Shown here: piece by piece, positions 1 to 9,285 of the stretch
How the letters are laid out: each line of letters opens with the position of its first letter
How positions within the stretch are numbered: position 1 is the stretch's first letter
NCBI RefSeq assembly: GCF_023242475.1
Contig: NZ_JALJFG010000005.1
Span: 1 to 64,000 of the forward strand
From: Pseudomonas sp. MWU15-20650
GTDB lineage: Bacteria > Pseudomonadota > Gammaproteobacteria > Pseudomonadales > Pseudomonadaceae
Direction: 5' to 3'
Length of the DNA stretch: 64,000 bases
Made by a program: the position numbers and the translations under genes
The notes under the pieces: model-generated
Database searches by the model: none
The model's input: the letters and a program-made list of their open reading frames with translations, nothing else
What the model was told of the DNA's origin: nothing

Positions 1-22
1 AGGGCTTGCCCGCTCTCACATT
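1..22. repeat. Partial REP element at window edge
   Basis: The first bases are the right half of a REP-type hairpin (core GGGCTTGCCCGCTC followed by CACATT). It lies just past the stop of the LysR gene. The left half falls outside the window. Confidence 0.6.
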
Positions 23-37
23 GGATCTTGGCTGATC

Positions 38-940
38 TTAAAGGCGCTCGAGCAACTCACGGGCGCGAGTGCCGAAGATCGCCAGCAGGTTGGCCAGCAT
101 ATGCGGCGGCGGTTCATCGGCACGGGTCAGGGCGTACAGGGTGATGGGCAACGCTGGCGTGAGCGTACGGATGCAGGTGGTGGCCGTTGAGGCGCCCAGC
201 GCCGTGAACGGATCAATCACCGTCAACCCTGCGCCCGACTCCACCATCGCCCGGGCCAGGGAATAGGTCTGCACGGAAATGGTCACCCGCGGCGGTGGCT
301 CGACGTTTTCCAGGTAGCTGTCGAGCTTGGCTGCCAACGGGTCGGCGCTGGAAAGGCCGATCAGCGCTGCACCGGCCAGATTTGCCAAGGGCAATGGCCT
401 GCTCAGTTCTGCCTCAGGCCAATACCCCTTCGAGGCCAAGGCGACCAGCACACCACTGGCCAGCACCTGGGTGGTCAACCCAGGGTGGCCCGAGAAATTG
501 AGGGTCAGCGCCAGGTCGATTTCGCGCATCAACAGCTTCTGGACCAACTCACGGCTATGGTCGCTGGACAGCTCGCAGGCCATGTCGGGGTAATCGCGCT
601 TCCATTCCAGAATCGCCGGTGGCAGCAGCGACAGCGCCAACGCGGGGATCGCGCCAATGCGTACGCTCTGCCCGGGTTCGCGACGCAAACTCTTGGCCAG
701 GCGCCGTACGCCCTGCAGGCTCTCGGTGACTTTCTCGACTTCGCGTTCCAGCGCCAGGGCTTCCGGCGTGGGCTGCAATTTGCCGCGCACCCGTAGAAAC
801 AGCGGAAAACCGAGCTGTAATTCGGCGTGCTGCAACACCTTGGTCACCGCTGGTTGCGAGACGTGCAGCAACTGCGCGGCGGCGCTGATGGAGCCGGTCT
901 GGCGGATGGCCTGGAAGATTTCGATATGACGCAAGCGCAT
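38..940 (-). CDS. LysR-family transcriptional regulator
   Basis: A 300-residue LysR-type regulator. The N-terminal winged helix-turn-helix begins MRLRHIEIFQAI and contains the typical SISAAAQLLHVSQPAVTK recognition segment at about residues 17-34. The rest fits the periplasmic-binding-like effector domain. The frame stays open upstream to 985, but the start at 940 gives the standard LysR N-terminus. It is divergent from the oxidase/RidA/solute-binding genes that begin at 1048. This is the usual layout in which a LysR protein controls the facing operon from the shared 107-bp gap. The inducer cannot be read from the sequence; an amine or amino acid related to the oxidase substrate is inferred. 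Confidence 0.9.
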   Translation of the reverse strand: MRLRHIEIFQAIRQTGSISAAAQLLHVSQPAVTKVLQHAELQLGFPLFLRVRGKLQPTPEALALEREVEKVTESLQGVRRLAKSLRREPGQSVRIGAIPALALSLLPPAILEWKRDYPDMACELSSDHSRELVQKLLMREIDLALTLNFSGHPGLTTQVLASGVLVALASKGYWPEAELSRPLPLANLAGAALIGLSSADPLAAKLDSYLENVEPPPRVTISVQTYSLARAMVESGAGLTVIDPFTALGASTATTCIRTLTPALPITLYALTRADEPPPHMLANLLAIFGTRARELLERL

Positions 941-1047
941 GACAAGTCCATAACCTTTGTTTATAGGTGACCCATCTTTATTCATTGTCGGTGAGCTGTC
1001 ACCTGGCCCTAGGCTTGGCCTCTATTAATCAACGGCGGGAGGCTGGG

Positions 1048-2289
1048 ATGGCCACGCAGGTTTGCATCATCGGTGGTGGAGTCATCGGCTTGGCCAGCGC
1101 ATACGCGTTGGTGCGGGCCGGCCATGAGGTGACCGTGATTGAAGCGCGCGATACGTTGGGCAGCGAAACCAGTTTCGCCAACGGCGGGCAGTTGTCCTAC
1201 CGCTACGTCGCTCCGCTGGCGGATAAAGGCGTGCCTCTACAAGCGATTGGCTGGCTGCTGCGAGGCGATTCGCCGTTGAAACTGCGCCCACGGCTCGACC
1301 CTCAGCAATGGCGCTGGATGGCGGCCTTTATCGGCGCCTGCCGAAGTTCGGTCAACCAGCGCAATGCCGCGCATTTGCTACGCCTGGCCACCCTGAGCCA
1401 AGGCACGTTGCAGCAATGGCGCGAGGATGATCGCCTGGACGGCTTCGACTGGCGGCGCAATGGCAAGCTGGTGACGTTTCGCAATGCCAACACGTTTGAG
1501 TATGCCCGTAGCAAGGTCACGAATGTCCTGCAGCAGCAGGTGTTGACGGCGGCTGATTGCGCCCGCCTGGAGCCGGCATTGGCCACCGATGGCTTTGTGG
1601 GCGGGATCTACACACCGAACGAGGAAGTGGCCGACTGTCATGCCTTTTGCCAGCGTTTAGCGGCGCGGCTTGACGCGTCAGGGCGTTGTCGTTTTGTGCT
1701 GGGGCGCAAGGTCACCCGCATACGCCATGTCGAAGGGGCGGTGCAGGCCATCGAGTTGGGTAATGAGGTGATGCCGGTCAAGCAACTGGTACTGGCGGCG
1801 GGTCATCGCAGCACGCAACTGAGCTTGCCGGGGCTGTCGCTGCCGCTGTACCCGCTCAAGGGCTATAGCCTGAGCGTGCCGATTGGCGCGCAGCACCAGG
1901 CGCCGAATGTGAGCATCACCGATTACGACCGTAAAGTTGTCTACGCCCGTATTGGCGAGCAACTGCGGGTCGCCGCCATGGTCGACATCGTCGGTTTTGA
2001 CGCTGGCCTTGAGCCTAAGCGCCTGGCGTTGATCAAGCGTCAGGCGCTGGAGACGTTTCCTCAGGCCGGCGATTACACCCACGCGCTTGAGTGGGCCGGC
2101 ATGCGTCCCGCCACCCCGACTGGCGTGCCGCTGATCGGCGCCAGCCTCTATCGCAACCTGTGGCTGAATGTCGGTCACGGTGCCCTGGGCTTTACCTTGG
2201 CCTGCGGCAGCGGCCAACTGCTGGCCGAACTGATCGGCCAACACGCGCCTTCCATTGATATGCAGGGCCTGACGCCCCGCGCCGCTTGA
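1048..2289 (+). CDS. FAD-dependent D-amino-acid dehydrogenase-like oxidoreductase
   Basis: A 413-residue DAO-family flavoprotein resembling the small subunit of D-amino acid dehydrogenase (DadA). The N-terminus has the dinucleotide-binding GGGVIGLASAYALVRAG motif, and the C-terminal GMRPATPTGVPLIG and NVGHGALGFTLACGSG segments are typical of the DAO fold. The start at 1048 follows a GGGAGG site; the frame upstream to 967 lacks family similarity. A RidA protein begins 9 bp downstream and a solute-binding protein follows, so the gene probably oxidises an imported amine or D-amino acid to an imine. It is distinct from a dadAX locus because no alanine racemase is present. The exact substrate is unknown. 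Confidence 0.88.
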   Translation: MATQVCIIGGGVIGLASAYALVRAGHEVTVIEARDTLGSETSFANGGQLSYRYVAPLADKGVPLQAIGWLLRGDSPLKLRPRLDPQQWRWMAAFIGACRSSVNQRNAAHLLRLATLSQGTLQQWREDDRLDGFDWRRNGKLVTFRNANTFEYARSKVTNVLQQQVLTAADCARLEPALATDGFVGGIYTPNEEVADCHAFCQRLAARLDASGRCRFVLGRKVTRIRHVEGAVQAIELGNEVMPVKQLVLAAGHRSTQLSLPGLSLPLYPLKGYSLSVPIGAQHQAPNVSITDYDRKVVYARIGEQLRVAAMVDIVGFDAGLEPKRLALIKRQALETFPQAGDYTHALEWAGMRPATPTGVPLIGASLYRNLWLNVGHGALGFTLACGSGQLLAELIGQHAPSIDMQGLTPRAA

Positions 2290-2298
2290 GGATGCCCC

Positions 2299-2649
2299 AT
2301 GACGATTACCCGAATCAGCAGCAATGAACGTCTTAGCGGTGCCGTGACTTTCAAGGACTGGGTGTTCCTCTCGGGCCAGGTACCGGGCGAGGGCCAGGAC
2401 GTGGCGACCCAAACGCGCGAGGTCCTGGCCAAGATTGATGGGCTGTTGGCCGAGGCGGGCAGCGACAAGGACCACCTGCTCAATGCAACCATTTACCTGA
2501 AGGACATCGGCGCCGGTTTTGCTCCGATGAATGAAGTGTGGTCCGCCTGGCTGTCACCGGGCATGGCGCCCACCCGCACGACCCTGCAAGCGGAGCTGGC
2601 GCGGCCAAGCGTGCTGGTGGAAATCAGCGTGATTGCTGTCCGTAAATAA
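2299..2649 (+). CDS. RidA family reactive-intermediate deaminase
   Basis: A 116-residue YjgF/YER057c/UK114 protein. The family hydrolyses reactive enamines and imines released by amino-acid-metabolising enzymes. The C-terminal ELARPSVLVEISVIA segment carries the conserved arginine that binds the carboxylate in RidA. Its start lies 9 bp after the stop of the FAD oxidase, so the two are almost certainly co-transcribed. The pairing suggests that it removes the imine made by that enzyme. It may belong to one of the specialised Rid subfamilies rather than housekeeping RidA, because it sits in a catabolic operon. Confidence 0.9.
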   Translation: MTITRISSNERLSGAVTFKDWVFLSGQVPGEGQDVATQTREVLAKIDGLLAEAGSDKDHLLNATIYLKDIGAGFAPMNEVWSAWLSPGMAPTRTTLQAELARPSVLVEISVIAVRK

Positions 2650-2673
2650 TTTGAACACCAACGGAGAATAACA

Positions 2674-3576
2674 ATGAAAAAAATCCTGTTGACCGGCTGC
2701 ACCCTGGGGCTTTTGTTGGGCGCACAGGTTCAGGCAACTGAAACCGCGCTGGACGGCACGTTGAGCAAGATCGCGACTGCCAAATCCATCACGCTGGGCT
2801 ATCGCGATGCTTCGGTGCCGTTCTCCTACGTGGGTGACCACAGTGGCAAGCCCATGGGCTATTCGGTGGACCTGGCGAACAAGATCGTCGAGCGTATCCA
2901 GCAGAAAACCGGGGTAACGAACCTCAACGTGAAGTACAACCTGGTGACTTCCCAGACGCGTATCCCGTTGGTGCAGAACGGCACCGTGGACTTGGAATGC
3001 GGTTCCACCGGGGTCACCGCCGAGCGGCAGAAGCAGGTAGCGTTTTCCTACGGGTTTATTTATGTGAAAGGCCAGTTGCTGACCGCCAAGGATAGCGGCA
3101 TCCAGGGCTTTGAAGACCTCAAGGGCAAGAATGTGGTGACCACGGCGGGCACCACCAACGAGCGCTTTCTCAAGAGCTACAACGCTGAACACAAGGCCAA
3201 TATGTTTGTGATCAGTGCCAAGGACCATGGCGAGGCGTTCAAGATGCTTGAGACTGGCCGTGCGGTTGCGTTCTATATGGATGACGCGTTGCTCTACGGC
3301 GAACGCGCCAAGGCCAAGGACCCGCACCACTGGGTGGTGGTGGGCAAGGAGCAGTCGCGGGAGATCTACAGCTGCATGGTGCGCAAGGACGACCCGCAGT
3401 TTCTCGCGGTGGTCAACGAAACCTTGGGCGATCTGTACCGTTCGGGTGAGATCAACGGGATTTACCAGCGCTGGTTTGAACAGCCGATTCCGCCGAAGGG
3501 CTTGAACCTGGAGTTCCCGATGACCCAGGAGTTGAAGGCGATCATTGCCAAGCCGGTGAGTGATCCGGTGGAGTGA
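2674..3576 (+). CDS. Amino-acid ABC transporter solute-binding protein
   Basis: A 300-residue periplasmic binding protein of the SBP_bac_3 family, close in type to glutamate/aspartate binding proteins (GltI/AatJ). It has a signal peptide (MKKILLTGCTLGLLLGAQVQA), a ligand-binding DASVPFSYVG segment and a typical DLECGSTGVTAERQKQVAFSYGF motif. An AACGGAGAA site precedes the start. It is the third gene of the oxidase-RidA unit, 24 bp after RidA. No permease or ATPase gene is adjacent, so it must use a transporter encoded elsewhere or act as a sensor. The ligand is inferred to be the substrate of the neighbouring oxidase. Confidence 0.88.
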   Translation: MKKILLTGCTLGLLLGAQVQATETALDGTLSKIATAKSITLGYRDASVPFSYVGDHSGKPMGYSVDLANKIVERIQQKTGVTNLNVKYNLVTSQTRIPLVQNGTVDLECGSTGVTAERQKQVAFSYGFIYVKGQLLTAKDSGIQGFEDLKGKNVVTTAGTTNERFLKSYNAEHKANMFVISAKDHGEAFKMLETGRAVAFYMDDALLYGERAKAKDPHHWVVVGKEQSREIYSCMVRKDDPQFLAVVNETLGDLYRSGEINGIYQRWFEQPIPPKGLNLEFPMTQELKAIIAKPVSDPVE

Positions 3577-3589
3577 TCACCTCATCCAA

Positions 3590-3618
3590 ATGTGGAAGGG
3601 GGCTTGCCCCCTCCCAGA
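3590..3618. repeat. REP hairpin
   Basis: An inverted repeat, TGGAAGGGGGCTTGCCCCCTCCCA, between the convergent solute-binding gene and rsmE. It abuts the rsmE stop codon and may serve both transcripts as a transcript-end hairpin. Confidence 0.75.
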
Positions 3619-4338
3619 TTAGAAGTCGCCCCACAGTTGTTGGGCGACGGCCAACGCCACCACCGGAGCTGTCTCGGTACGCAATACCCGTGGCCCCAAC
3701 CGCGCAGCATGGAAGCCAGCGCCTTGGGCGGTGTCGACTTCTCCATCCGTCAAGCCACCTTCCGGCCCGATCAGGAACGCCAGGCTCGATGGCTTGGCAT
3801 GGCTGATCATCGGCTCGGCCACCGGGTGCAGCACCAGCTTCAAATCCGCCTCGGTCTGTTTCAACCAATCGGCCAGCAACAGCGGTGGGTGAATCACCGG
3901 CACCGTCGAACGCCCGCATTGCTCGCACGCGCTGATCGCCACTTGGCGCCAGTGCAGCAGGCGTTTGTCGGCGCGTTCATCCTTGAGGCGCACTTCGCAG
4001 CGCTCGCTGAAAATCGGCGTGATCTCGTTGACCCCGAGCTCAGTGGCTTTCTGGATCGCCCAATCCATGCGTTCGCCCCGGGATAAACCCTGACCGAGAT
4101 GGATAGCCAGTGGCGATTCGGCCTGGCCGGCGAAGCTTTCCGTCAGTTGCACGGTGACGCGTTTTTTACCGACCTCCAGCAACGTGCCACGAAACTCCTG
4201 GCCGGAACCGTCGAACAGTTGCACGGCGTCGCCTTCGCCCATGCGTAGCACGCGGCTGATGTAATGCGCCTGGGCTTCGGGCAGTTCATGATCGCCGAGG
4301 CTCAGCGGGGTGTCGGTGAAAAAGCGGGACAGTCTCAT
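3619..4338 (-). CDS. rsmE: 16S rRNA (uracil1498-N3)-methyltransferase RsmE
   Basis: A 239-residue SPOUT-fold methyltransferase that methylates U1498 of 16S rRNA. An N-terminal PUA-like domain (MRLSRFFTDTPL) is followed by the SPOUT domain. This carries the cofactor-binding knot motifs LIGPEGGLTDGEV and LGPRVLRTETAP near the C-terminus. Length is normal for the family. It lies downstream of bioA on the same strand, separated by a REP pair of about 120 bp. This matches the order known around PA0419-PA0420 of P. aeruginosa. Confidence 0.95.
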   Translation of the reverse strand: MRLSRFFTDTPLSLGDHELPEAQAHYISRVLRMGEGDAVQLFDGSGQEFRGTLLEVGKKRVTVQLTESFAGQAESPLAIHLGQGLSRGERMDWAIQKATELGVNEITPIFSERCEVRLKDERADKRLLHWRQVAISACEQCGRSTVPVIHPPLLLADWLKQTEADLKLVLHPVAEPMISHAKPSSLAFLIGPEGGLTDGEVDTAQGAGFHAARLGPRVLRTETAPVVALAVAQQLWGDF

Positions 4339-4360
4339 CTCTGTTCTCTGAAGAGGTTAT

Positions 4361-4444
4361 GTAGGCGCGAGCTTGCTCGCGAAAAGCGTACATGCGACGC
4401 AGCGATGCGCCGGGAATGCCTTCGCGAGCAAACTTGCTCCTACA
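4361..4444. repeat. REP pair (inverted) between bioA and rsmE
   Basis: Two facing copies: GTAGGCGCGAGCTTGCTCGCG at the left and CGCGAGCAAACTTGCTCCTAC at the right, about 40 bp apart. The copy type (GCGAGCNNGCTTGCTCGC) differs from the GTGGGAGGGGGC type seen elsewhere in the window. Confidence 0.75.
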
Positions 4445-4457
4445 AGGATTTCGGCAA

Positions 4458-5864
4458 TCAGCCCGGGTCGCGAAAGCCTGGGTGAAAATCTTTTGGCACC
4501 GCCACACTGACGCTACTGTTGGTGGCGATATCAATGCCTTCACTGGCGACTTCGGCGAGGAAGTCGATCTGCTCCGGTGTGATCACATACGGCGGCAGGA
4601 AATACACCACGCTGCCCAGCGGCCGCAACAGCGCACCGCGCTCCAGGGCATGCTCGAATACCTTCAGGCCGCGGCGTTCCTGCCACGGGTAGGCAGTCTT
4701 GGTGGCTTTGTCCTGCACCATCTCGATGGCCAGCACCATGCCGGTCTGGCGGACTTCCGATACATGGGGGTGATCAACCAGGTGAGCAGTGGCGGTCGCC
4801 ATGCGTTGGGCCAGGGCCTTATTGTTTTCGATGACGTTGTCTTCTTCGAAAATATCCAGGGTCGCCAGGGCCGCCGCGCAGGCCAGCGGGTTGCCGGTGT
4901 AGCTGTGGGAGTGCAGGAAGGCACGCAGGGTCGGGTAGTCGTCGTAGAAGGCGCTGTAGACATCTTCGGTGGTGACCACGGCCGCCAGCGGCAGGTAACC
5001 GCCGGTGAGGGCCTTGGACAGGCACAGGAAGTCCGGGCGGATGCCGGCCTGTTCGCAGGCGAACATGCTGCCGGTACGGCCGAAGCCCACGGCGATTTCG
5101 TCATGGATCAGGTGCACGCCGTAGCGGTCACAGGCTTCGCGCAGCAGCTTGAGGTAGACCGGGTGGTACATACGCATGCCGCCGGCGCCCTGGATCAGCG
5201 GCTCGACGATGACGGCGGCGACGGTGTCATGGTTTTCGGCCAGGGTCTGCTCCATGGCCAGGAACATGTTGCGCGAGTGTTCTTCCCAACTCATGCCGTC
5301 GGGGCGCAGGTAGCAATCGGGGCTTGGCACCTTGAGGGTGTCCAGCAGCAGCGCCTTGTAGGTTTCGGTAAACAGCGGTACGTCACCTACCGACATCGCG
5401 GCGATGGTTTCGCCGTGGTAGCTGTTGGTCAGGGTGACGAAGCGTTTCTTGTCGGGCAGGCCACGGTTGAGCCAGTAGTGAAAGCTCATCTTCAACGCGA
5501 CTTCGATGCACGACGACCCGTTGTCGGCGTAGAAACAACGGGTCAGGCCCTCAGGCGTCATCTGCACCAGGCGCTCGGACAACTCGATCACCGGCTGGTG
5601 GCTGAAACCGGCCAGGATCACGTGCTCCAGTTGGTCGACCTGGTCCTTGATGCGCTGGTTGATGCGCGGGTTGGCGTGACCAAACACGTTGACCCACCAG
5701 GAGCTGACGGCGTCGAGGTAGCGCTTGCCTTCGAAGTCTTCCAGCCACACGCCTTCACCGCGCTTGATCGGGATCAGCGGCAGTTGCTGGTGGTCTTTCA
5801 TCTGGGTGCAGGGATGCCACAGCACCGCGAGGTCGCGCTGCATCCACTGGTTATTCAAGCCCAT
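4458..5864 (-). CDS. bioA: Adenosylmethionine-8-amino-7-oxononanoate aminotransferase BioA
   Basis: A 468-residue class III PLP aminotransferase that makes 7,8-diaminopelargonate from KAPA using SAM as amino donor, in biotin synthesis. It starts MGLNNQWMQRDLAVLWHPCTQM after an AGGAGATA site; the WHPCTQM segment is diagnostic of BioA. Also visible are the SSWWVNVFGHANPRI segment, the PLP-binding LHLIHDEIAVGFGRTG-like stretch and the Schiff-base lysine in LSKALTGGYLPLA. The other bio genes are not in the window, as is usual in Pseudomonas. It is transcribed away from the cytochrome b561 gene, with a 273-bp promoter gap. Confidence 0.95.
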   Translation of the reverse strand: MGLNNQWMQRDLAVLWHPCTQMKDHQQLPLIPIKRGEGVWLEDFEGKRYLDAVSSWWVNVFGHANPRINQRIKDQVDQLEHVILAGFSHQPVIELSERLVQMTPEGLTRCFYADNGSSCIEVALKMSFHYWLNRGLPDKKRFVTLTNSYHGETIAAMSVGDVPLFTETYKALLLDTLKVPSPDCYLRPDGMSWEEHSRNMFLAMEQTLAENHDTVAAVIVEPLIQGAGGMRMYHPVYLKLLREACDRYGVHLIHDEIAVGFGRTGSMFACEQAGIRPDFLCLSKALTGGYLPLAAVVTTEDVYSAFYDDYPTLRAFLHSHSYTGNPLACAAALATLDIFEEDNVIENNKALAQRMATATAHLVDHPHVSEVRQTGMVLAIEMVQDKATKTAYPWQERRGLKVFEHALERGALLRPLGSVVYFLPPYVITPEQIDFLAEVASEGIDIATNSSVSVAVPKDFHPGFRDPG

Positions 5865-6137
5865 CGTCTATCTCCTCGAAGCGGTCCTGCGGCAGGCGCA
5901 GGCGAAACAATCGCGCAAGCCTATGCAATGGGCGGCTGTGTCACAACCCATTACGGATGAATTGGCAGTAAACACAGGACGATCTGTCACGTTTCTTGGG
6001 AATAGTCCTTAATCCATTGTTAACGTACTGTGCATAACCTCTTGATCGTATTTCTCGATATTTCAAAGCGAAATTTTCCGCTTTAATTCGATAGATAAAT
6101 CGCTAGTCTTGGTCACAGTTCTTACGGGATTAAGTAC
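5865..6137. other. Divergent promoter region, bioA / cytochrome b561
   Basis: 273 bp without a gene between two divergent starts. The right half is markedly AT-rich (about 6000-6110), as expected for a promoter. I see no clear palindromic operator. Confidence 0.5.
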
Positions 6138-6689
6138 ATGCAGCTACGTAATTCACCCGCCCGCTATGGTTGGGTCAGCATGGTTTTGCACTGGGGCGTC
6201 GCCCTGGTGGTGTTCGGTCTGTTCGCCCTGGGCTTGTGGATGGTCGGCCTCGACTACTACAGCGCCTGGCGCAAAGACGCGCCCGACCTGCACAAGAGCA
6301 TTGGCATCACGCTGTTCGCCATCATGCTGGTGCGTATCGTCTGGCGCATTGTCAGCCCGCCGCCACCGCCGTTGGCCAGCTACAGTCGTTTGACCCGTAT
6401 TGGCGCTGCATTCGGCCACGCGTTCCTGTATCTCGGGCTGTTTGCCGTGATGATTGCCGGTTACCTGATTTCCACCGCAGACGGTGTCGGTATCCCGGTG
6501 TTTGGTCTGTTTGAGATTCCTGCCGTGGTTTCCGGGCTACCGGACCAGGCAGACACTGCTGGCGTGGTGCATTTGTATCTCGCCTGGGTGTTGGTGGTCT
6601 TTGCCGGCTTGCACGGCGTGGCTGCGTTGAAACACCACTTTATCGATCGTGATGCGACCCTGACGAGAATGCTGGGGCGCAAAGCCTGA
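6138..6689 (+). CDS. Cytochrome b561 family protein (YceJ-like)
   Basis: A 183-residue di-haem cytochrome b561 with four predicted membrane helices. Candidate haem histidines lie in the segments [30 protein letters not shown] and [12 protein letters not shown]. It probably passes electrons from the quinone pool to a periplasmic partner. The yceI gene begins 33 bp downstream on the same strand, the same pairing as yceJ-yceI of E. coli, so the two are probably one operon. Confidence 0.92.
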   Translation: MQLRNSPARYGWVSMVLHWGVALVVFGLFALGLWMVGLDYYSAWRKDAPDLHKSIGITLFAIMLVRIVWRIVSPPPPPLASYSRLTRIGAAFGHAFLYLGLFAVMIAGYLISTADGVGIPVFGLFEIPAVVSGLPDQADTAGVVHLYLAWVLVVFAGLHGVAALKHHFIDRDATLTRMLGRKA

Positions 6690-6721
6690 TGTTCAACCTC
6701 GACTCACAAGGAATAGAAAGC

Positions 6722-7318
6722 ATGTTGAAAAAGACACTCGCCGCTCTGGCAATCGGTTCTGCCCTGCTGTCCGCTGGTTCGGCGATGGCTGCGGATTACG
6801 TTGTCGACAAGGAAGGTCAACACGCCTTCGTTGACTTCAAGATCAGCCACTTGGGCTATAGCTTCATCACCGGTACTTTCAAGGACCTGGACGGCAAGTT
6901 CAGCTTCGACGCTGCCAAGCCTGAAGACAGCAAGATCGAGTTCAACGTACGTACCGCCAGCGTGTTCACCAACCACGCCGAACGTGACAAGCACATCTCC
7001 AGCAAAGACTTCCTGGATGTTGGCAAGTTTGCCGATGCCAAGTTCGTCTCCACCAGTGTTAAAACCACCGGTAAAAATGCTGCGGGCCAAGTCACTGCCG
7101 ACGTGACCGGCGACCTGACCTTCCACGGCGTGACCAAGCCGATTGTCGTCAAGGCCACTTTCCTGGGCGAAGGCAAGGATCCTTGGGGCGGCTACCGTGC
7201 CGGCTTTGAAGGCACCACCAGCTTCAACCGTCAGGACTTCGGCAAGCAGATGGACCTGGGCCCAGCGTCCAACACTGTTGAGCTGTACGTGACGTTTGAA
7301 GGTGTGAAAGCGAAGTAA
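6722..7318 (+). CDS. YceI family periplasmic protein (PasP orthologue)
   Basis: A 198-residue YceI-domain protein with a clear signal peptide ([20 protein letters not shown], cleavage after AMA). The lipocalin-like barrel runs from [19 protein letters not shown] to the C-terminus, with the characteristic [12 protein letters not shown] segment. YceI proteins bind isoprenoid or lipid ligands. From gene order, the P. aeruginosa counterpart is PA0423 (PasP), which has been reported as a secreted small protease; protease activity here is not evident from the sequence. The start at 6722 has an AAGGAA site; the frame upstream to 6689 lacks secretion features. It is followed by a strong hairpin terminator. 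Confidence 0.92.
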   Translation: MLKKTLAALAIGSALLSAGSAMAADYVVDKEGQHAFVDFKISHLGYSFITGTFKDLDGKFSFDAAKPEDSKIEFNVRTASVFTNHAERDKHISSKDFLDVGKFADAKFVSTSVKTTGKNAAGQVTADVTGDLTFHGVTKPIVVKATFLGEGKDPWGGYRAGFEGTTSFNRQDFGKQMDLGPASNTVELYVTFEGVKAK

Positions 7319-7334
7319 TTTTCGCCGCGCACAC

Positions 7335-7371
7335 AAAAATGCCCCGCATCTTTCGATGCGGGGCATTTTTT
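7335..7371. terminator. Bidirectional rho-independent terminator
   Basis: A perfect stem ATGCCCCGCATC/GATGCGGGGCAT with a TTTC loop, flanked by an A run on the left and a T run on the right. It sits between convergent yceI and rhlE and can end both transcripts. Confidence 0.92.
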
Positions 7372-7386
7372 ATGGCGCTTTGAAAC

Positions 7387-9285
7387 TCAGCGGTTGCGGG
7401 TCAGCAGCGCTGGTTTTTCACCACGAGGACGGCCTGGCAGTTGGTCCAACTGCTCGGGTGTCGGGAAGCGATCAGCTTTCGACTCCTTGTGGATGATTTT
7501 CGGCGCCGGGCCACCGCGTGGGTTCTGCACGGCGGGTTCGGACAAACGTGGCTGGTCGTCACGGGCCGGGCGGCGGTTGTTGCTACGCGAATCTTCACGA
7601 CGGGACTGGCCGTCACGTGGTGCGCCATTACGCGGGCCATTGCGCTTGGCAGGCGGTGTACCGGTGGTACCGCCGCTGCTGTTGCGTGGGCCATTCTGAC
7701 GACCGCCCTGTGGCTGGCCGCCACGGGGTGCGCCTGAGCCCGAGCCCGCGCCTGCGCCCTGTGCCGGAGCACCTGGACGACGGCCACGGCCCTGGGCCGG
7801 CTTGGCCTGGGGCACGTAGTCGACGCGGTTGCCGAAGTTGTCCACGTCATCGTCGAGGAACTCGTCCGGGGCACGGTCAGCAGCAGCGCGTGGTGGCTGG
7901 CTCGGCTGGCGCTGTTCGCGGGCCGGGGTGCCTTCACGGGGTTTCTGCTCGCGGGCTGGGCGTTCGCCACGGCCGTTGGCAGGCGCTTTTTCCTTGCCGC
8001 CCTTGTCTTTGCCTTTGTCGCGACGACCACCGCCACCACCGCCGCCGTTCGGGCCATCGCCCTTCGGACCGCGCGGGTTGCGTGGGTTACGCACATCCGG
8101 ACGCTCGCGCACTTCAGGCTTCTCAGCTTCTACGGCGCTGGCATCGAAGCCCATCAAATCGCCATCGGCGATTTTTTGCTTGGTCATGCGCTCGATGCTT
8201 TTCAGCAGTTTCTCTTCGTCCGGAGCGACCAGGGAAATGGCCTCGCCAGAGCGACCGGCGCGGCCGGTACGGCCGATACGGTGTACATAGTCTTCGTCGA
8301 CGTTTGGCAGCTCGAAGTTGACCACATGGGGCAACTGGTCGATATCCAGGCCGCGGGCGGCGATATCGGTGGCTACCAGGATGCGCACCGAGCCGGCCTT
8401 GAAGTCGGCCAGGGCCTTGGTGCGCGCGTTCTGGCTCTTGTTGCCGTGGATGGCGACGGCGGTGAGGCCGTGTTTGTCCAGGTACTCGGCCAGGCGGTTG
8501 GCGCCGTGCTTGGTGCGGGTGAACACCAGCACCTGTTCCCAGGCACCGGTGGTGATCAGGTGGGCCAGCAGTGAACGCTTGTGGCTGGCGGCCAGGCGGA
8601 AGACGCGTTGCTCGATACGCTCGACCGTGGTGTTCGGCGGGGTGACTTCGATGCGTTCGGGGTTGTGCAGCAGCTTGCCGGCCAGGGCGGTGATGTCGTT
8701 GGAGAACGTTGCCGAGAACAGCAGGTTCTGACGTTTGGCCGGCAGGCGGGCGAGGACCTTTTTCACGTCATGGACAAAGCCCATGTCGAGCATGCGGTCG
8801 GCTTCGTCCAGCACGAGGATTTCCACGTGCGACAAATCGACGCTGCCTTGGCCGCACAGGTCGAGCAAACGACCGGGGCAGGCGACCAGCACGTCAACAC
8901 CACGGGACATGGCCTGAACCTGTGGGTTCATGCCGACGCCGCCGAAGATGCAGGCACTGACGAACTTCAAATCGCGGGCGTACAGCTTGAAGCTGTCATG
9001 CACCTGGGCGGCGAGTTCGCGGGTTGGGGTCAGGACCAGTACGCGCGGCTGGCGCGGGCCGTGACGCTGGGATTTGTCCGGGTGACCATTGGGAAACAAC
9101 CGCTCCAGAATCGGGAGGGCGAAACCGCCGGTTTTACCAGTACCTGTCTGAGCCGCAACCATGAGGTCGCGACCTTGCAACACGGCGGGAATAGCCCGCT
9201 GTTGCACCGGAGTAGGCTCGGTATAGCCCGCCGCCTCGATGGCGCGGACTAAAGCCTCGGAGAGACCGAGGGAAGCAAAGGACAT
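7387..9285 (-). CDS. rhlE2: DEAD-box RNA helicase RhlE2
   Basis: A 632-residue ATP-dependent RNA helicase. The two RecA-like domains span roughly residues 1-370 with [21 protein letters not shown] and [13 protein letters not shown] motifs. A C-terminal extension of about 250 residues is low-complexity, rich in R, G, P and Q, and probably disordered and RNA-binding. The length and long tail match RhlE2 (PA0428) rather than the shorter RhlE1. The start at 9285 ([13 protein letters not shown]) is the family N-terminus. In P. aeruginosa mexR-mexAB-oprM lies between the yceI gene and rhlE2. Here the two genes are directly convergent. It is preceded by a long GC-rich leader. Confidence 0.93.
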   Translation of the reverse strand: MSFASLGLSEALVRAIEAAGYTEPTPVQQRAIPAVLQGRDLMVAAQTGTGKTGGFALPILERLFPNGHPDKSQRHGPRQPRVLVLTPTRELAAQVHDSFKLYARDLKFVSACIFGGVGMNPQVQAMSRGVDVLVACPGRLLDLCGQGSVDLSHVEILVLDEADRMLDMGFVHDVKKVLARLPAKRQNLLFSATFSNDITALAGKLLHNPERIEVTPPNTTVERIEQRVFRLAASHKRSLLAHLITTGAWEQVLVFTRTKHGANRLAEYLDKHGLTAVAIHGNKSQNARTKALADFKAGSVRILVATDIAARGLDIDQLPHVVNFELPNVDEDYVHRIGRTGRAGRSGEAISLVAPDEEKLLKSIERMTKQKIADGDLMGFDASAVEAEKPEVRERPDVRNPRNPRGPKGDGPNGGGGGGGRRDKGKDKGGKEKAPANGRGERPAREQKPREGTPAREQRQPSQPPRAAADRAPDEFLDDDVDNFGNRVDYVPQAKPAQGRGRRPGAPAQGAGAGSGSGAPRGGQPQGGRQNGPRNSSGGTTGTPPAKRNGPRNGAPRDGQSRREDSRSNNRRPARDDQPRLSEPAVQNPRGGPAPKIIHKESKADRFPTPEQLDQLPGRPRGEKPALLTRNR

